A DNA stretch of 64,000 nt from contig JALJCO010000063.1 of the NCBI GenBank assembly GCA_023101725.1, positions 1 to 64,000 on the forward strand, written 5' to 3'. Positions within the stretch are counted from its first letter, which is position 1. Each line of letters begins with the position of its first letter. Source of the DNA: Atherinomorus stipes (lineage: Eukaryota; Chordata; Actinopteri; Atheriniformes; Atherinidae). A program made the position numbers and the translations under genes. This document shows, in pieces, positions 1-11,371 of the stretch. Under the pieces are notes generated by a model. The model was given only the letters and a program-made list of their open reading frames with translations. It was not told the DNA's origin and did not search any database.

Positions 1-1204
1 TTTATATTACCGTGATTCACACACAAAGGTGTTGCACCCAGAAACTAATTTGCAAGTACATGTCATGTGTTTTTCAAAAATAACTTTTTTTTTTCAGGTG
101 ATGGTAGAAATGACTCACCAGGACATAGTGCACAATACTGCAGCGACACAACCATGGAACTTGACTCGAAGGAAGTCATCCATGTGGCCACAGTAGACAA
201 GCGGCAGACAAATTGGAACTCCAGCATAATGGAGAAAGAGGGCTTCATCCAGACTGTGGACAAGCTTTCAAAAGAGATAAAGCTAGTGGAGTTCTGCACA
301 GATGCCCATATCCAGATTGGAGCCCTCTTGAGTAAGTACCATGTCTTAAGATGTTTGAATACAATGTTCAACTGTTGATTGAGAGGGTTTGAAAGCTAAA
401 TGATTCCTACCTTCACAGACCCAGAGAAAGGGAAAATATATCTTGGAATTCACCACAGTCTTGACATAAATGTGGCAAAAAAGATCTCTGCTGTAAGTTA
501 TAATACATCCATTTACGCTAACAACACTGTCCAGTTGGTGCCCGGATATCTGTGTAATCATTGTTTTACAGTATGTTAGGTCTTCATGCAAAAGTGATGT
601 GTGGACTGAATATGCACTGTTTGTGTATTTTCTTCTAAAGGCCGGAAAGGTGAAAGGACAGAGCGTGCTCCTTTATTGGTTGAAGGATAGTGTCAACCAT
701 TTTTGGTGGTCCTGCAAGACCGCAAAAACATATCAGGAATTTTTTGTAAGTGGGATCATTTTTTGTTTAATTAAGGAAACTATAGGATTCAAATGTCTAC
801 TTTGACATAATTTTCTTTGCGTTTGTTTTTAACTTGCTCAGGCTCTTTGGACTGGAGTTCTGCATCATGTCTGCAACTCTCACACATGGGCAACAGGGGG
901 CTGTCATCATGAACATCTTGAAGATATGCAGAACAAACCGTGGGTTGAGGGGGATTCCAAATGCCACAAAACGCTAGCAGATATCCTCAACAAGCGCTGG
1001 CTGAAGGACGCAAATATTTGCGCTTCAGGTAAAATATTGTAACCTGACAAACAAGCTCATTTCAAAGATCTGCAAGTTATGTGGGTGTTTGGATACTTTA
1101 TTCATACCCAGTGGTGAAATTCAGGTGCCCTGTAGCACTTAGTATGTCATACATCCATACACAATAAGATTAGAACATATTAAAAACATAATGGACGTGA
1201 TAAA

Positions 1205-1600
1205 AAGTTACTCACGATAGTAATAAAGTGCGCAGTCTCCAGAGTCACTTAACAGTCCAATAGCTGCCGGGACAAAAGACCTTCTGAACGTCTCAGTCCG
1301 GCAGTGCATGGAGAAGAGTCGCTCACTGCGGCTGCTTCTCGGAGCGACCACAGTGCCATGTAGAGGGGGGCTGCTGTTGCTGAGGATGGACTTGCTCATA
1401 CTCCTCATCCTATCCTCCACCAGTATACCAACAGAATTCCCCTCCCTCCCCATCACTGAGACACACCTCTTCACGATCATGTCCATCCGGTTCCCCTCCC
1501 TGGCTGTTACAGTTCCCCCAGCACACAACACACTCACTCTTAGTGTTGCGGTTATTCCCCGACCAGTCACCAGATCCTCCCGAGCAAAAGACAGCATGTA
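1205..1600 (-). mobile_element. LINE fragment, C-terminal end of ORF2
   Basis: The minus strand is open from 1597 to 1208. Near its end it carries SERLFSMHCRTETFRRSFVP, which resembles the R-F-x-x-S-F-x-P-x-A-I tail found after the reverse transcriptase domain in many fish non-LTR elements. The fragment lies in the long fourth intron of the DDE-like gene, in the opposite direction. It has no reverse transcriptase core, so it is a remnant; the clade cannot be set from this piece. Confidence 0.5.
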
Positions 1601-2541
1601 GGCGTGAAAGTTTTAAAAGGCTTTATTAAAAAAGTTAAATACCCAGGAGCTAAGCAACAAGGTTAGAACCACCACTAGGGGGAGAAAAAACTTAGTTCCC
1701 TCTGAACACTATCCCACCCCTTAGGACTACTCCAACCCCAAACATCAAACATAAAATCACCAAAGGTCAAACAATTCAACACCAAGGAGTGGATGTCACA
1801 AGGGGGCAATTGTTCATCAAAGGGAAGTTCTTGTCAATAGTCCAGCTCCCTCCTGCTATGGGAGTTGGGCTCCTGGCGCCAGTTCAAGCTAAAAAAAGTA
1901 CTATTCTGGTCGGAGTACCAGACCAGTAAACCTAACGGGTTACCCGCTCCTTTTAGATGGGGCTTCAACGCTTAGTCTTGTGTATCCCAGGGACAAAGAA
2001 ACCCCCAGAAGATGCCAGAGTCCACAGCCGGTCGTGTCCAAGCTCCTCCACTTTGCCACGGGCTCTATAAGGAAGTAGGCATGGGGTTACACTCCATTCA
2101 AAATAAATAGCAGGACCACATGCACTTGGGGGTAGAGGGATCCATGTTCCTTCAACTCACGCCACTGCAACATGTAGGGAGAACTCAGGACTCCCATATC
2201 AGTCGGCCTCCTCCAGTAAAGCGTTCTGGCTGGTCCCCGATGGCTGGCCACAGCTGTCAGAAAAACACAGGAGCACTGAGTACACACAGGGAGCATAAGC
2301 TGGCTAATTTCCAAGCCCGCATTCACGGCCCAAGTGGGCACACATCCCTTAAGGTACACTTAGAGAGCGTTGGATTACTCAATCCTCACGGCCGTCACCC
2401 ATGGCCGTCCTGTCCAGCGATCTCCTGCATCAGCTCCGCCGTCTGCGCTCGCTGTCTGCTCTCCTCCTCACCAATGCAGAGCTCCTTTTGAAGGTGTTGA
2501 ACTGCTCCTCCTTCAATCAGCTGATTGGATAATTGAAGCCA
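1601..2541 (-). other. Unassigned intronic repeat-like sequence
   Basis: No recognisable coding sequence. Read on the minus strand it ends in an AATAAA-type signal (plus-strand TTTATT near 1621), just before the LINE fragment, which hints at the 3' end of a retroelement or an LTR. A TGGCGCC string near 1877 looks like a primer-binding-site start, but no matching LTR pair or target duplication was found. Confidence 0.25.
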
Positions 2542-2549
2542 CCTGCAGG

Positions 2550-3330
2550 TAGTGATGGAGAAACTGAAGCTTTCCGAACCACTGAATCAATATGAAGCAG
2601 TTGTCTTCAAATGGTTCTGTGTTATGAAGCATTCAACACAATACAATATAGTGACATCTGCTGGTCAACTTTTAACATAGCAGCAGCCAGCTGCATGGAT
2701 TGATGAGGGGCAATGTGTCATGAAACAGTAACAATTATTTGTAACATGTTTTATGTTCATTTTCAAATCTGGCTGCATTATGAAAGATTTCCATAGCTGT
2801 GTCATAGCTTGAGCTCCAGCTGAAAATATTTCATACAACAGATGGTGTTGTTTTAGAAAGATTTGATGAAGACATCATGGAAAGTATTGCCATGATGAAT
2901 TTATATAAACACCCCCCCCCTTAAAAAAAATACTTTTGAGATTCTTGTGGGAGTCATGCATTTTTATTTAAGAACAAGATCATTTCAGCAGTCGTAGATG
3001 GAATGTTAGCCTAATCTCACCTGAATCTCACTCTCCCTGTATGTAAATTATTGAATAAATGGCAACTATACGCAACTGTCTCCTCCTCTCATAAACCCAC
3101 AAAGTTTGGTGGAATTGTGTCCGTTTATAAGCACTAGCAAATTGATGACTCCACCCTGAATTCAAACTGGCGCGTAAGGTCGGTGATACGCGCGTGACGT
3201 CATGAAGCTTCATTTGGAAAGTAGGGCGGTCCTTAACGGAATGAAGCGAGGCTCGATACATTTCCCACGACACTTCCGCTTTGAAAGGTCGATACGAAGT
3301 CGAGCAGCCTGCTCGAGCATAACATCACTA
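2550..3330. mobile_element. Nonautonomous hAT element (781 bp)
   Basis: The termini are TAGTGATG and its complement CATCACTA. They are flanked by a perfect 8-bp direct repeat, CCTGCAGG, at 2542-2549 and 3331-3338. An 8-bp target duplication with short inverted ends is the hAT hallmark. No transposase frame is present. It sits in an intron of the DDE-like pseudogene. Confidence 0.8.
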
Positions 3331-4390
3331 CCTGCAGGCATTGTCTAGGTGCAGGAGTTTTCCACCATGACTTTACAGAGTCCCCTGTCCATAGTCTGAA
3401 CTCCCCCCAGGCATTATGCATAACAAGCAACTTGACATTAGTACATAGGCATAATTTCACTTTTGTTTTCCCAGATCAACAGCACACCTGGAGTCCTCTC
3501 AGAACCATGTTCTGATGTACGCCAGCAAGCGACAGGCATTCACTCCCAGAGTGTACGAGTCCAGAGTGCTACTTTAGCGCTGGATTATAATTTCCACCGT
3601 GAACGACCATGTTAGCCACAGGCCGACAAATGTAGGTCAAACCCTCAATCACTGTTATACTCAGATAAATGCATGTTCATAAAGTTAGATTTGTTAATGT
3701 TAGGACAATGACACAACTAACTTTTTTTTTACCGTGTATAATACTGCTGCAATGGATTTAAAAGGAAATTATCTTGAGAAAATTTGATGTACAGCTTGAA
3801 TTACAGTAAATCAAGATAATTTGTTTTCATTGCAGTTGTAAATACTGACCTAACTGTATGAATATGTAATTATTTCAATAAGATATGTTGTCATAATGAC
3901 AAAATGTGTACGTCTATCTTGGACGAGCTTTACTAGAATGGTTAATTCCCCCCAGGGGATTCAGAAAGTATTTTTGATTTGAAAATATCACAATTTTTTA
4001 TTTTTAATTCAGTCTCAGGAAGAAATACAACAAAAATACCAGAAGGTACAGCCTGTATGCCGTAAAGTGTGAGAAAACCTATGCTTATATTTGGGAGTTG
4101 GCAGAGTCACAGCTGGAACTGGGATGCCATGCAAGAGGCCTCTTCACCCAGATGACCCACGAACACTGGGTGTTGTGCCCCCAATACCTCCTCCATCAAC
4201 AACAGCGTTGCTACGGACCCAGGTCAGCAGAGGTCTCGGTGAGTGTACAATATGAACACGCTGTTACTTTTACCTTTGCCTCTCTGTGTTACATCTATGG
4301 TGTGCAACTATTGGGTGCATTTGACTAATGTTATCCGTGTCTTTTACAGGACCAGGCTTCCATTCTGATGCCAACGTGGAGGCAGATTAA

Positions 4391-4689
4391 CCCGCTCTTT
4401 GTCCATTTGCAGTCTGCAAAAAGGAGTAAATAAATAAATCTGCGATTGCAAAGTGATTGTCAAATTTTTATTGCATCTTTATCACATCTGTAGAACTATT
4501 GTACAATACAGCACTGACACTATCATCAGTAACATCAGAAACATATTTTATTGGTTGTTACAATAGAAATGAATCTAACTCAATATGACATCTTTACATG
4601 ACTTGAAACTTAGAATATCCAGAAAGACTACAATATACAATTTTTTATTTGTCATTTTTAACTATTTACAAATATACTTTGTCAACCAT
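4391..4689. other. Spacer between two convergent broken genes
   Basis: It holds the AATAAA signals near 4429-4438 that would serve the plus-strand gene. The rest is AT-rich, with no coding signal. Confidence 0.5.
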
Positions 4690-5172
4690 CTATATTCCTG
4701 GAATGAAGCCAGAGCCCTGTCCATGAGGATCAGGGAATTTGTCCCTTATTTTGATAACACAGCAACTGGGAATTCCTCGTCTGTTGCCCTGTCCTAAAGC
4801 GCCATGCTGCCAGAAGATGTAGTGTCTATACGCTGCATACCGGTACTCCCGATTGTCATCCCCAGGCTCCCTTAGATTCCCAAATGCTGCTATTTCCTCC
4901 CTGTACTGCCGATGTATTCGCAAATACCCCTCATCAAGGCAGTAATGTCAGAAATGGGGCAGGAGGCTGAAGCAGTGGGCTGGGTCTTGGCCACAGCATT
5001 TTTTTCTAGGTCTGTAGGCATGTCTGTGCAGTTATTGCAGGTACACCAAGGCACCACTGCCGATGGGGGGGCACCATGCCGCTGCTCACGCTCTGAGCAG
5101 GCCTGGCTGTCTTTCTAACAGCCTAGCTGTGAGGTTTCTGTGCTCATCGAGGCTCATTTCTGGAAGAAGATG
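4690..5172 (-). pseudogene. P2X7-type ballast domain exon, broken
   Basis: The minus strand has an acceptor before 5172 and a TAG stop at 4690-4692. It reads LLPEMSLDEHRNLTARLLER, then in another frame VVPWCTCNNCTDMP and a CC motif, and finally YRYAAYRHYIFWQHGALG, IPSCCVIKIRDKFPDPHG and GFIPG. This is the cysteine-rich C-terminal cytosolic ballast domain known from P2X7 (PWCxCxxC...CC...LPSCCxxxIRxxFPxxxGxYxGF), which also occurs in proteins that are not ion channels; no channel part is seen here. It is disrupted by a frame change near 5090, a 7-T run at 4999-5005 that costs one base, and an in-frame TGA at 4948-4950. Function cannot be assumed. Confidence 0.75.
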
Positions 5173-5596
5173 CTGAGTGAAAGGAAATAAGATCGGGTTA
5201 GTGTTGTTTGTATCCAGATAGGTGTAATTATCCTCAGATGTAATTATTGGACTGTTGTTATGTTTTTGCAGAGACAATTAAACTGGTTAAATGTCAAAGA
5301 TAGGCTTCGATACTCATTACTTTTATTTGTTAGAAAAATCATAGAAAAAAAGTCACCAGTCATCATTTATAAGAACTTAGAATTTAGTTCAAATAAACAC
5401 TCCCATCTTACAAGACATGCTAGTACTGGAAATTTCACCTTGCCAGTAGTAAAAACTAAAGCCATTGAACAAATGTCTTTTTTTACAGAGGAATGTATGA
5501 CTGGAACTTATTACCCAAATATATTTCACACAAACAAAAAGGTAGGTATTACTGAAACAATATCTTATGAGTCAAGTATGAAATTATCATTTTGTA

Positions 5597-5616
5597 TGTG
5601 TGTGTGTATGTATGTA

Positions 5617-5656
<40 letters not shown>

Positions 5657-5803
5657 TATAGATATATATATGGGTATGTATGTGTCTGTGTGTGAGTATG
5701 TGAATATGCATGTATGTGTATGTATGTTTGCATGTATATATGTATGTTTTTGTATATATGTGTGTGTGTGTATATGTGTATGTATGTATATATATGTATA
5801 TAT

Positions 5804-5839
<36 letters not shown>

Positions 5840-5932
5840 GTTGTATATGCACTGAAAATGGGAACTGAAAATTTGTGTAAAGATATGTATGTGTATATAT
5901 GTGTATATATAAGTGGATATATATAATGGAAA
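5597..5932. repeat. Compound TG/TA/GTAT microsatellite
   Basis: Runs of TG, TA and TATG with a switch to CA/TA near 5806 cover about 250 bp, and a second small TATG patch lies at 5883-5930. The Tyr/Ile/His-rich open frames over it are artefacts of the repeat. It lies upstream (minus sense) of the ballast exon. Confidence 0.9.
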
Positions 5933-6184
5933 TTTTGTATCATGAACAGGATTGTTCATTGATGATATGACAGAAATGAGATTTATTAATCTCAAGGTCA
6001 GATAGTTTTGCTGATTTAGAAAATGTCATGGACTAGTGTAGAATGCTGTATTTTTAGTTTATATCTTTTTTTAAATTATTATTTTTCTTATTTTTTTTTT
6101 TTTACTTTATTTAATTTTATGTTCTATTTCATACATATTTCTGATTTCTGAAGTGTAATTTTCTTGTATGTTTTTTATGAATGT

Positions 6185-6262
6185 TGATATGGACCCCAGG
6201 AAGAATAGCAACAGCATCTTGCTGTGGCTAATAGGGATCCACAATGAATACTAAATACTAAT
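6185..6262 (+). repeat. Retroposon 3'-end remnant
   Basis: The string GACCCCAGGAAGAATAGCAA followed by GGGATCCACAATGAATACTA resembles the 3' end common to fish LINE and SINE tails. No upstream coding part is recognisable. The surrounding 5940-6840 is AT-rich, without coding signal. Confidence 0.35.
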
Positions 6263-6943
6263 AGGTATTCTACTGGCTGAATATGTCATGCAGTATAGGA
6301 TACATAATTTCTCACAAGATAAGTGCTCCCAACACTAATGGGAAAAGACAATCTATATTTTTAATGAATATTTTTTATTACTCATATATACAAATATAAC
6401 ATAAGTTCACATTGATTTTATCAAGAAGATTTGACCAATTTATGGATGCTGCTTGTAAACATCTATAGTTTGCCTTGCGTATCACAACATTATTTTTTGC
6501 ATTTGGGGAGTTCTAACATTTATATTTTTGGGACATTTTTTAATTAAAACTAAGGCTTCAGTCTGTACTTCTTTGTTAATGCCTCTCCATAACACCTTTT
6601 AACATGGAACATAAATATATGTAGATTTCTCTTGACAAGCTTGTACATAATACGATAAACTGTTGTCCTTGGGTTCCAGTAATATATAGCGGCATGGGGA
6701 AATAGCATTAAAATTAAATAGACCCTTCATTAAAAACTGACTTTTAAATTCCAATCAAATATCTTGTGAGCAATGATTTGTAACTGTTTTTGATTCATTC
6801 CTGTGTAATATTTTGCTCATTGTTTTCCATTATATTGAATTTACTCAAGTTTTGATTATGGTTTCACTATATGCACATACAGTTGGATGGGCAGGGAATA
6901 GAAATTCATAGTCAACATATTTATTTACTGCAGGCCAAAATGA

Positions 6944-7173
6944 CGAGCACACCTCTGTCACCTCACTTCTCTGCCTTTGGAGATCTTCAATTCTAGAAAC
7001 CTCTTCAGCTGCAGGTGCCGGTCGTTGACGTGAATGTGATTGTTGTGCCCCCCTCTTCTTCCACACCTGCTTGTAACTGATCCTCTTCCTCTTCCCCTCC
7101 CTCTGTTTACCGTTGCAGGTGTCTCTTCAGGTGCTGAATCATCTGTCGATGATTTCTGATGTCCGCATATCAA
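6944..7173 (-). pseudogene. Possible 5' exon of the P2X7-ballast gene
   Basis: The minus strand reads EETPATVNRGRGRGRGSVTS in one frame and, after a run of six G, GAQQSHSRQRPAPAAEEVSR in another. An RG-rich N-terminus is plausible for a fish ballast-domain protein. The linkage rests only on strand and distance (1.8 kb upstream of the ballast exon). There is no convincing ATG, and a frameshift at the G run is needed to join the two parts. Confidence 0.25.
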
Positions 7174-7507
7174 AATGTAAACATAACCGCACTAATTAGT
7201 CCATCCTGGTGTTGTCGTGCAACTTGGTAACAGTTACAGTTAGTATTCGTTATAAAGTTGTAGCTATTTTCTGGCTGCCACACAATTTTTTTTAGTATTT
7301 TATTCATTTATTTATTTATTTTTGGCCAATACACAATAATGCGATGCATTTTGCAATTACGAACCTCTTCACCTGAATGAAAACTCACTGAAGTATCAGA
7401 TGACATCGTCACACCTGCGTTGTCAAAGCTTTTTGATCCACGGCGGCTACCGTACCGTACCATACGCGTTTGAGCGAGTGACGCGCTGGGGTAAAGTGTT
7501 CGATTGA

Positions 7508-7636
7508 AGTGGAGCCTTATGTTCATAAAGCTCCGCTTGGTAAAGCAAAACTGTTCAACAGAATAAAGCAATCAGATTTCCATTCTGCTTGCTTCGATGC
7601 TGGACAGGACAAGTTAAAAAAAAAAAAAAAAAAAAA
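7508..7636 (+). mobile_element. Retroposed small structured RNA (108 nt plus poly-A)
   Basis: A 108-nt body (7508-7615) ends in an A run (7616-7636) and is flanked by a perfect 15-bp target duplication, AAAGTGTTCGATTGA, at 7493-7507 and 7637-7651. This shows LINE-driven insertion of an RNA. The 5' part folds into a strong hairpin (GTGGAGC...GCTCCGC), and a second helix pairs AAGCAA with TTGCTT. A second copy at 31532-31655 (minus) starts at the same base. No known small RNA class was recognised. Confidence 0.7.
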
Positions 7637-7651
7637 AAAGTGTTCGATTGA

Positions 7652-7758
7652 GTGAGATACCCAACTTTCACCGCTAGATGGCAGTAATTCTTACACAATG
7701 TCCCTTTAAAGTAATAAATGTAGAAGGACCTGAAGTTGATAAAATTAGTTTGTTTTAA
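7652..7758. other. Short unique spacer
   Basis: About 100 bp between the retroposed RNA and the tRNA-like head of the SINE. No feature seen. Confidence 0.4.
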
Positions 7759-9549
7759 GGCTGTAGCTCAGGTGGAAGAGCAGTCGTCTTTCAACCGAAG
7801 GGGTGGGGATCGATTCCAGACTTTCTCAGACCACATGCCGAAGTGTCCTTGGGCAAGACACTGAACCCCAAGTTGCCACCCGATGTGCCAATCGGGGTAT
7901 GAATGTGTGTGTGATTCAGGGCTGTCAATGAATATTCTAAATTGGAATATATGTTCGAATATTAATAGAAATCCAAGATTCGAACGTGAAAATTAATGTT
8001 CGAACTTTAAATAAGCAGTGGGACAGTGGGAAAAATAGCCTATTTGAGGCCTATTATTATTATTATTAGGCCTATATTTGCTACACTGGTATTATACTGG
8101 TAGCATTCATTGTTCGTTAATTTCATTTCAATTTGACGGGATCTTTAATTGCTCGCACGAGTTAGGTAGATGCGGGCGGGGGGACTGCAGCGAGTTCATT
8201 TTCTAATTTCCTGGGCATTGTTAAAGATGTTAATATTGAAATAAACATTTACCAAAAAAATACTATAGACGAACGCCACAACTAGACCGTCCACTTTTGT
8301 CTGGGAAGCGTTTCTGTTCATAATTAGAACAGATGAGAATCTGACTTTTTTTCTTAACAACATGGAGGAAATCTGGAAGGACTGTCACATTCCTGGTTGT
8401 TGGGGGAATCAGAGGAAAACTTTATCGTGGTAATAAGTGAATAAGAAGATCGCGGACATTTATTTCATGAAGATTTCCTCTGTCTGTGACAAAAGTGGAC
8501 TTTTCTGCTGCTCGCGCTCAGTGCACTGATGTCAGTGTGTTCGTATCGGGAGGAATATCGGACACACAAAGCAGAGGAGGAATAACTTGCTTCCACGGCA
8601 GAGAAAATACTGGATCTAATCCCCAACAACAAAAACACGGTAAATTATGGTGAACACTCATTAATCTGACACTTTACTTCACGTATGCTCCCAAAAATGA
8701 GGCACTGCATAACGTTTTTATGCTAGCTAATGCTACACGAAACAGCTGTGGTGTTGCTGAAGGTTTTATGACTTATCAGGGAGATATTGTGAAATATCAG
8801 GTTATTTGCTCTGATCAGGGCAACGTTGGGACCAGAAAATAAAAACAGTTCAGTCGCAAACACAAAGTGATCACGAAGACGGTGTCCTGCATCCTTTAGT
8901 CTCATTTGCAGGACATGAGAAGGTTACGTGGTCTGTACAGTCCTTAAACAATACCAAAAGCCACATTTATGACAAAATAGACAAGTAACGAGCTCTGAAA
9001 GGGTTTGGTTTTTTAAACTTTGATAAGTAATCACGACATTTCCGTGTTATTCCGGTGTGGCTTGTCATCAAAGCCAGTTTCTGGAGAAGAATAATTGTTT
9101 AAATTAATGCTCCAATGTAAATAAATAAATAAAATGTCAGAATCCTTTAGAGATCTCTGGATAACATACCTATAGGTTATCATTACATTAGACGGCTGTC
9201 CAACATTGTAAATCCAGATATTCACGCTGCTTTCCGTGTAGATAGGAGGTAACTGGGACTCGTTCCCCAGGCAACGGCGGCAGCGCAAGATGGCGCAGCA
9301 CACAAATGCTCGCTGGCTGATCCTGTACAAGTAGTTATGTCATGTATTAGTTTGTTCTCCTGTAAGCACATTGCTCAAATGGATATTCGAATTTATTCGA
9401 ATTATGTGTAAATCTTAGAGCAAATATTCGAACGGGATTTTGGAGCAATTTTGACAGCCCTAGTGTGATTGTGCGTGTACTGGGTGAATGTGACATGCAG
9501 TATAAAGCGCTTTGAGTGGTCAGTATGACTGTATGAGTCCATTTACCAT
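7759..9549 (+). repeat. tRNA-derived SINE, split by a hAT insertion
   Basis: The head at 7759-7820 has a Pol III A box (TAGCTCAGGTGG) and B box (GGGATCGATTCC). The body has the fish SINE string GTCCTTGGGCAAGACACTGA, and after the insertion it resumes at 9471 with AAAGCGCTTTGAGTGGTC and ends at GTCCATTTACC near 9549. The intervening 7917-9462 is the hAT element. Removing it and one copy of its 8-bp duplication restores a continuous SINE. The tRNA-like part is not a tRNA gene. Confidence 0.8.
7917..9462. mobile_element. Nonautonomous hAT element (1546 bp)
   Basis: The inverted ends are CAGGGCTGTCAA and TTGACAGCCCTA. The flanking 8-bp duplication GTGTGATT lies at 7909-7916 and 9463-9470. ATTCGAATATT-like palindromes crowd both ends. 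No transposase frame is visible inside; the longest frames are under 100 codons. Confidence 0.85.
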
Positions 9550-9584
9550 TTGGCCCCCTTCTGCAACTGCTAAAAAAAAAGAAC

Positions 9585-11130
9585 AGGTTCACGTACCCAG
9601 TGCTTTCCACTCCAAAAGAAGTCCAGCGTCATACGCTGCACTCTCGACCAGATCCTTGGGAGGAGGGAGAACCATGAATCTATGCCACAGCATCGAGGCT
9701 ACCAGGTTGTTGGCAATCAGGACGCGGCCTCTGTAGGACAGCGGGGGGAGCCGCCACTTCAATTTAGATAACCTTGCCCTGACCTTCTCCATCACACCCT
9801 CCAAGTTCTGCCTCTGAAACTCTTCAGTGCCAAGCCATACCCCGAGGATTTTTACCCCTCTTCTCCCCCAACTAAAGGTCCCAGGCAGAGTAGGAGGTGC
9901 CCTCTCCCCCCACTCCCCCACCTGGAAGGCTTCACATTTATCCCAGTTAACCTTTGCTGACGATGCTTCCATGTACACATTTAAACACCTCACCAGATGA
10001 GCCATATCTGTCTGGCCTTGTAAAAACACAGTCACATCATCAGCATAAGCACTGACCACCAAGGAAGGATGTCCTCCCACCCCAGGAAGCTGAATCCCCC
10101 CACCCTGTTACGCAGCATGCGTAACAAGGGCTCAATGGCCAAATAGTACAGCTGCCCTGAAATTGGACAGCCCTGACGAATCCCCCTGTTCACCGGGACA
10201 GGCCTGCCCAGACCACCCCCCAGCTTCAGCAGACACTCCGCCCCGCTATACAGGAGTTTCACCCAGGAAATAAAACCGTCACTAAACCCAAACCTATGCA
10301 TGGCAGAAAACAAATAGCTATGATCCACTCTATCAAAAGCTTTTTCCTGATCCAGAGAAATCATTCTAAAAAAGATGTCATCAGTCTGACATATGTCCAA
10401 AACGTCCCGCACAAGGAAGAGATTGTCCATAATGCTTCGGCCTGGAACAGAGTCGGATTGGTCCGTGTGGATTAAACCCTCCGGATACCCCTTCAGTCTA
10501 TTAGCCAAAGCTTTAGACAACACTTTATAATCCGTACATAAGAGAGCCACCGGTCTCCAGTTCTTCAGTAGAGCCAAGTCCCCCTTTTTAGGAAGAAGTG
10601 ACAACACAGCTCTGTGACAGGACACAGGCCAAGAAAACCTGGTGCAGGTCCAGACCCAGTACATCCCAAAAGCACCTGAAGAACTCCACTGTAAGCCTGT
10701 CGAGGTCAGGTGATCGCCCCAAAGCCCTGCTGTTAAGGGCTAATGTCAGCTCCTCCAGGCTGAGCAGCCCATCCAGATGCTCCCGCTCCATCTCACCAAG
10801 CTCAGGAAGCCCATCCAAAGCTCAGCTGTGCTCTCTGGGCTGCACTGCTCCATGGCAAACAGGTCAGGATAAAATGCAGTTGCAGCTCTCTGCATTTCCC
10901 TCGGGTCAGTAGTTACGCCCCCATCTGGCAGCTTAAGAAAGGTCATCAGTTTCCTCCTTGTGGTTGACCTTTCCATGCTGAAAAAGAAGGAGCTTGGCCC
11001 ATCCATGTCCTAAATACTCAGGTAGTGGGACCTAACAAGGCCCCCGTTGCTCTGTCCTTAATAATGCTTGTGAGAGCAGAGCTCTTCTGTAACAGCCGTC
11101 CCATAGCTGTACTCAGACTAGAGACGAAGA
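9585..11130 (-). mobile_element. Tx1-like (L1-clade) LINE ORF2 fragment
   Basis: On the minus strand, pieces in several frames make a reverse transcriptase. In order they are: DGPSSFFFSMER (near 11005), LSLEELTLALN (near 10750), LLPKKGDLALLKNWRPVALL (near 10600), SLDQEKAFDRVDH, NRGIRQGCPISGQL, and the catalytic SAYADDVTVF near 10045. The order matches Tx1-type ORF2, in which YADD is the metal-binding core. Frameshifts near 10800, 10650 and 10060, and the lack of endonuclease and 3' end, show a dead, truncated copy. Confidence 0.85.
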
Positions 11131-11158
11131 ACAGGTAGAGAAAAAGCAGCAGGTAGAG

Positions 11159-11371
11159 CAGGGTTTCCCAACCCTGGTCCTCAGAGACCCCACCCCTGCT
11201 GGTTTTCCAGATATTCCTACTTCAACACACTTGACTCAGATGAATGGCTCGTTAGCAGCTTGCAAAGAAGTTGATGAGCAGTTGAGTTGATCTGAATCAG
11301 GTGTGGTGGAGTTGGAAACCTGGAATACATGCAGGGCAGGGGTCCCTGAGGACCAGGGTTGGGAAACCCTG
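11159..11371. mobile_element. hAT MITE (213 bp)
   Basis: The near-perfect terminal inverted repeats are at least 24 bp, beginning CAGGGTTTCCCAACCCTGGT at both ends. An 8-bp target duplication, AGGTAGAG, lies at 11151-11158 and 11372-11379. There is no coding capacity. Confidence 0.9.

Larger units (their letters stand above)
98..4390 (+). pseudogene. Spliced DDE-like (transposase-derived?) gene, 3' part, frameshifted
   Basis: Seven exons fit GT-AG splicing: 98-331, 419-492, 641-745, 842-1028, 3475-3631, 4019-4239 and 4350-4390 (stop TAA 4388-4390). An AATAAA lies at 4429. The first exon opens with GDGRNDSPGH and later has CTDAH; exon 2 has LGIHHSLDI; exon 4 has HHVCNSHTWATGGCHHEHLE; exon 5 has a frame with STAHLES then NHVLMYASKR. 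This order matches, from memory, a widespread uncharacterised fish protein family. The acidic residues of GDGR, TDAH and HLES could be a DDE/RNase H-like triad, which is inference. Four one-base losses relative to the expected frame (near 1011, 3571-3577, 3608 and 4122) break the protein while every splice phase still works. The N-terminal part lies left of the window. It is a pseudogene, or the assembly has indel errors. Confidence 0.6.

Noticed and set aside
1597..2541. LTR of a Ty3/gypsy-type element on the minus strand
   Set aside because: A polyadenylation-like signal and a TGGCGCC string are present, but no second LTR, no TG...CA pair with a 5-bp duplication and no gag/pol piece.
5549..5995. 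Tyr/Ile/His-rich frames
   Set aside because: They translate the TG/TA microsatellite in every frame.
7759..7820. tRNA gene
   Set aside because: A and B boxes are present, but the sequence continues into a SINE body and lacks a proper cloverleaf 3' half.
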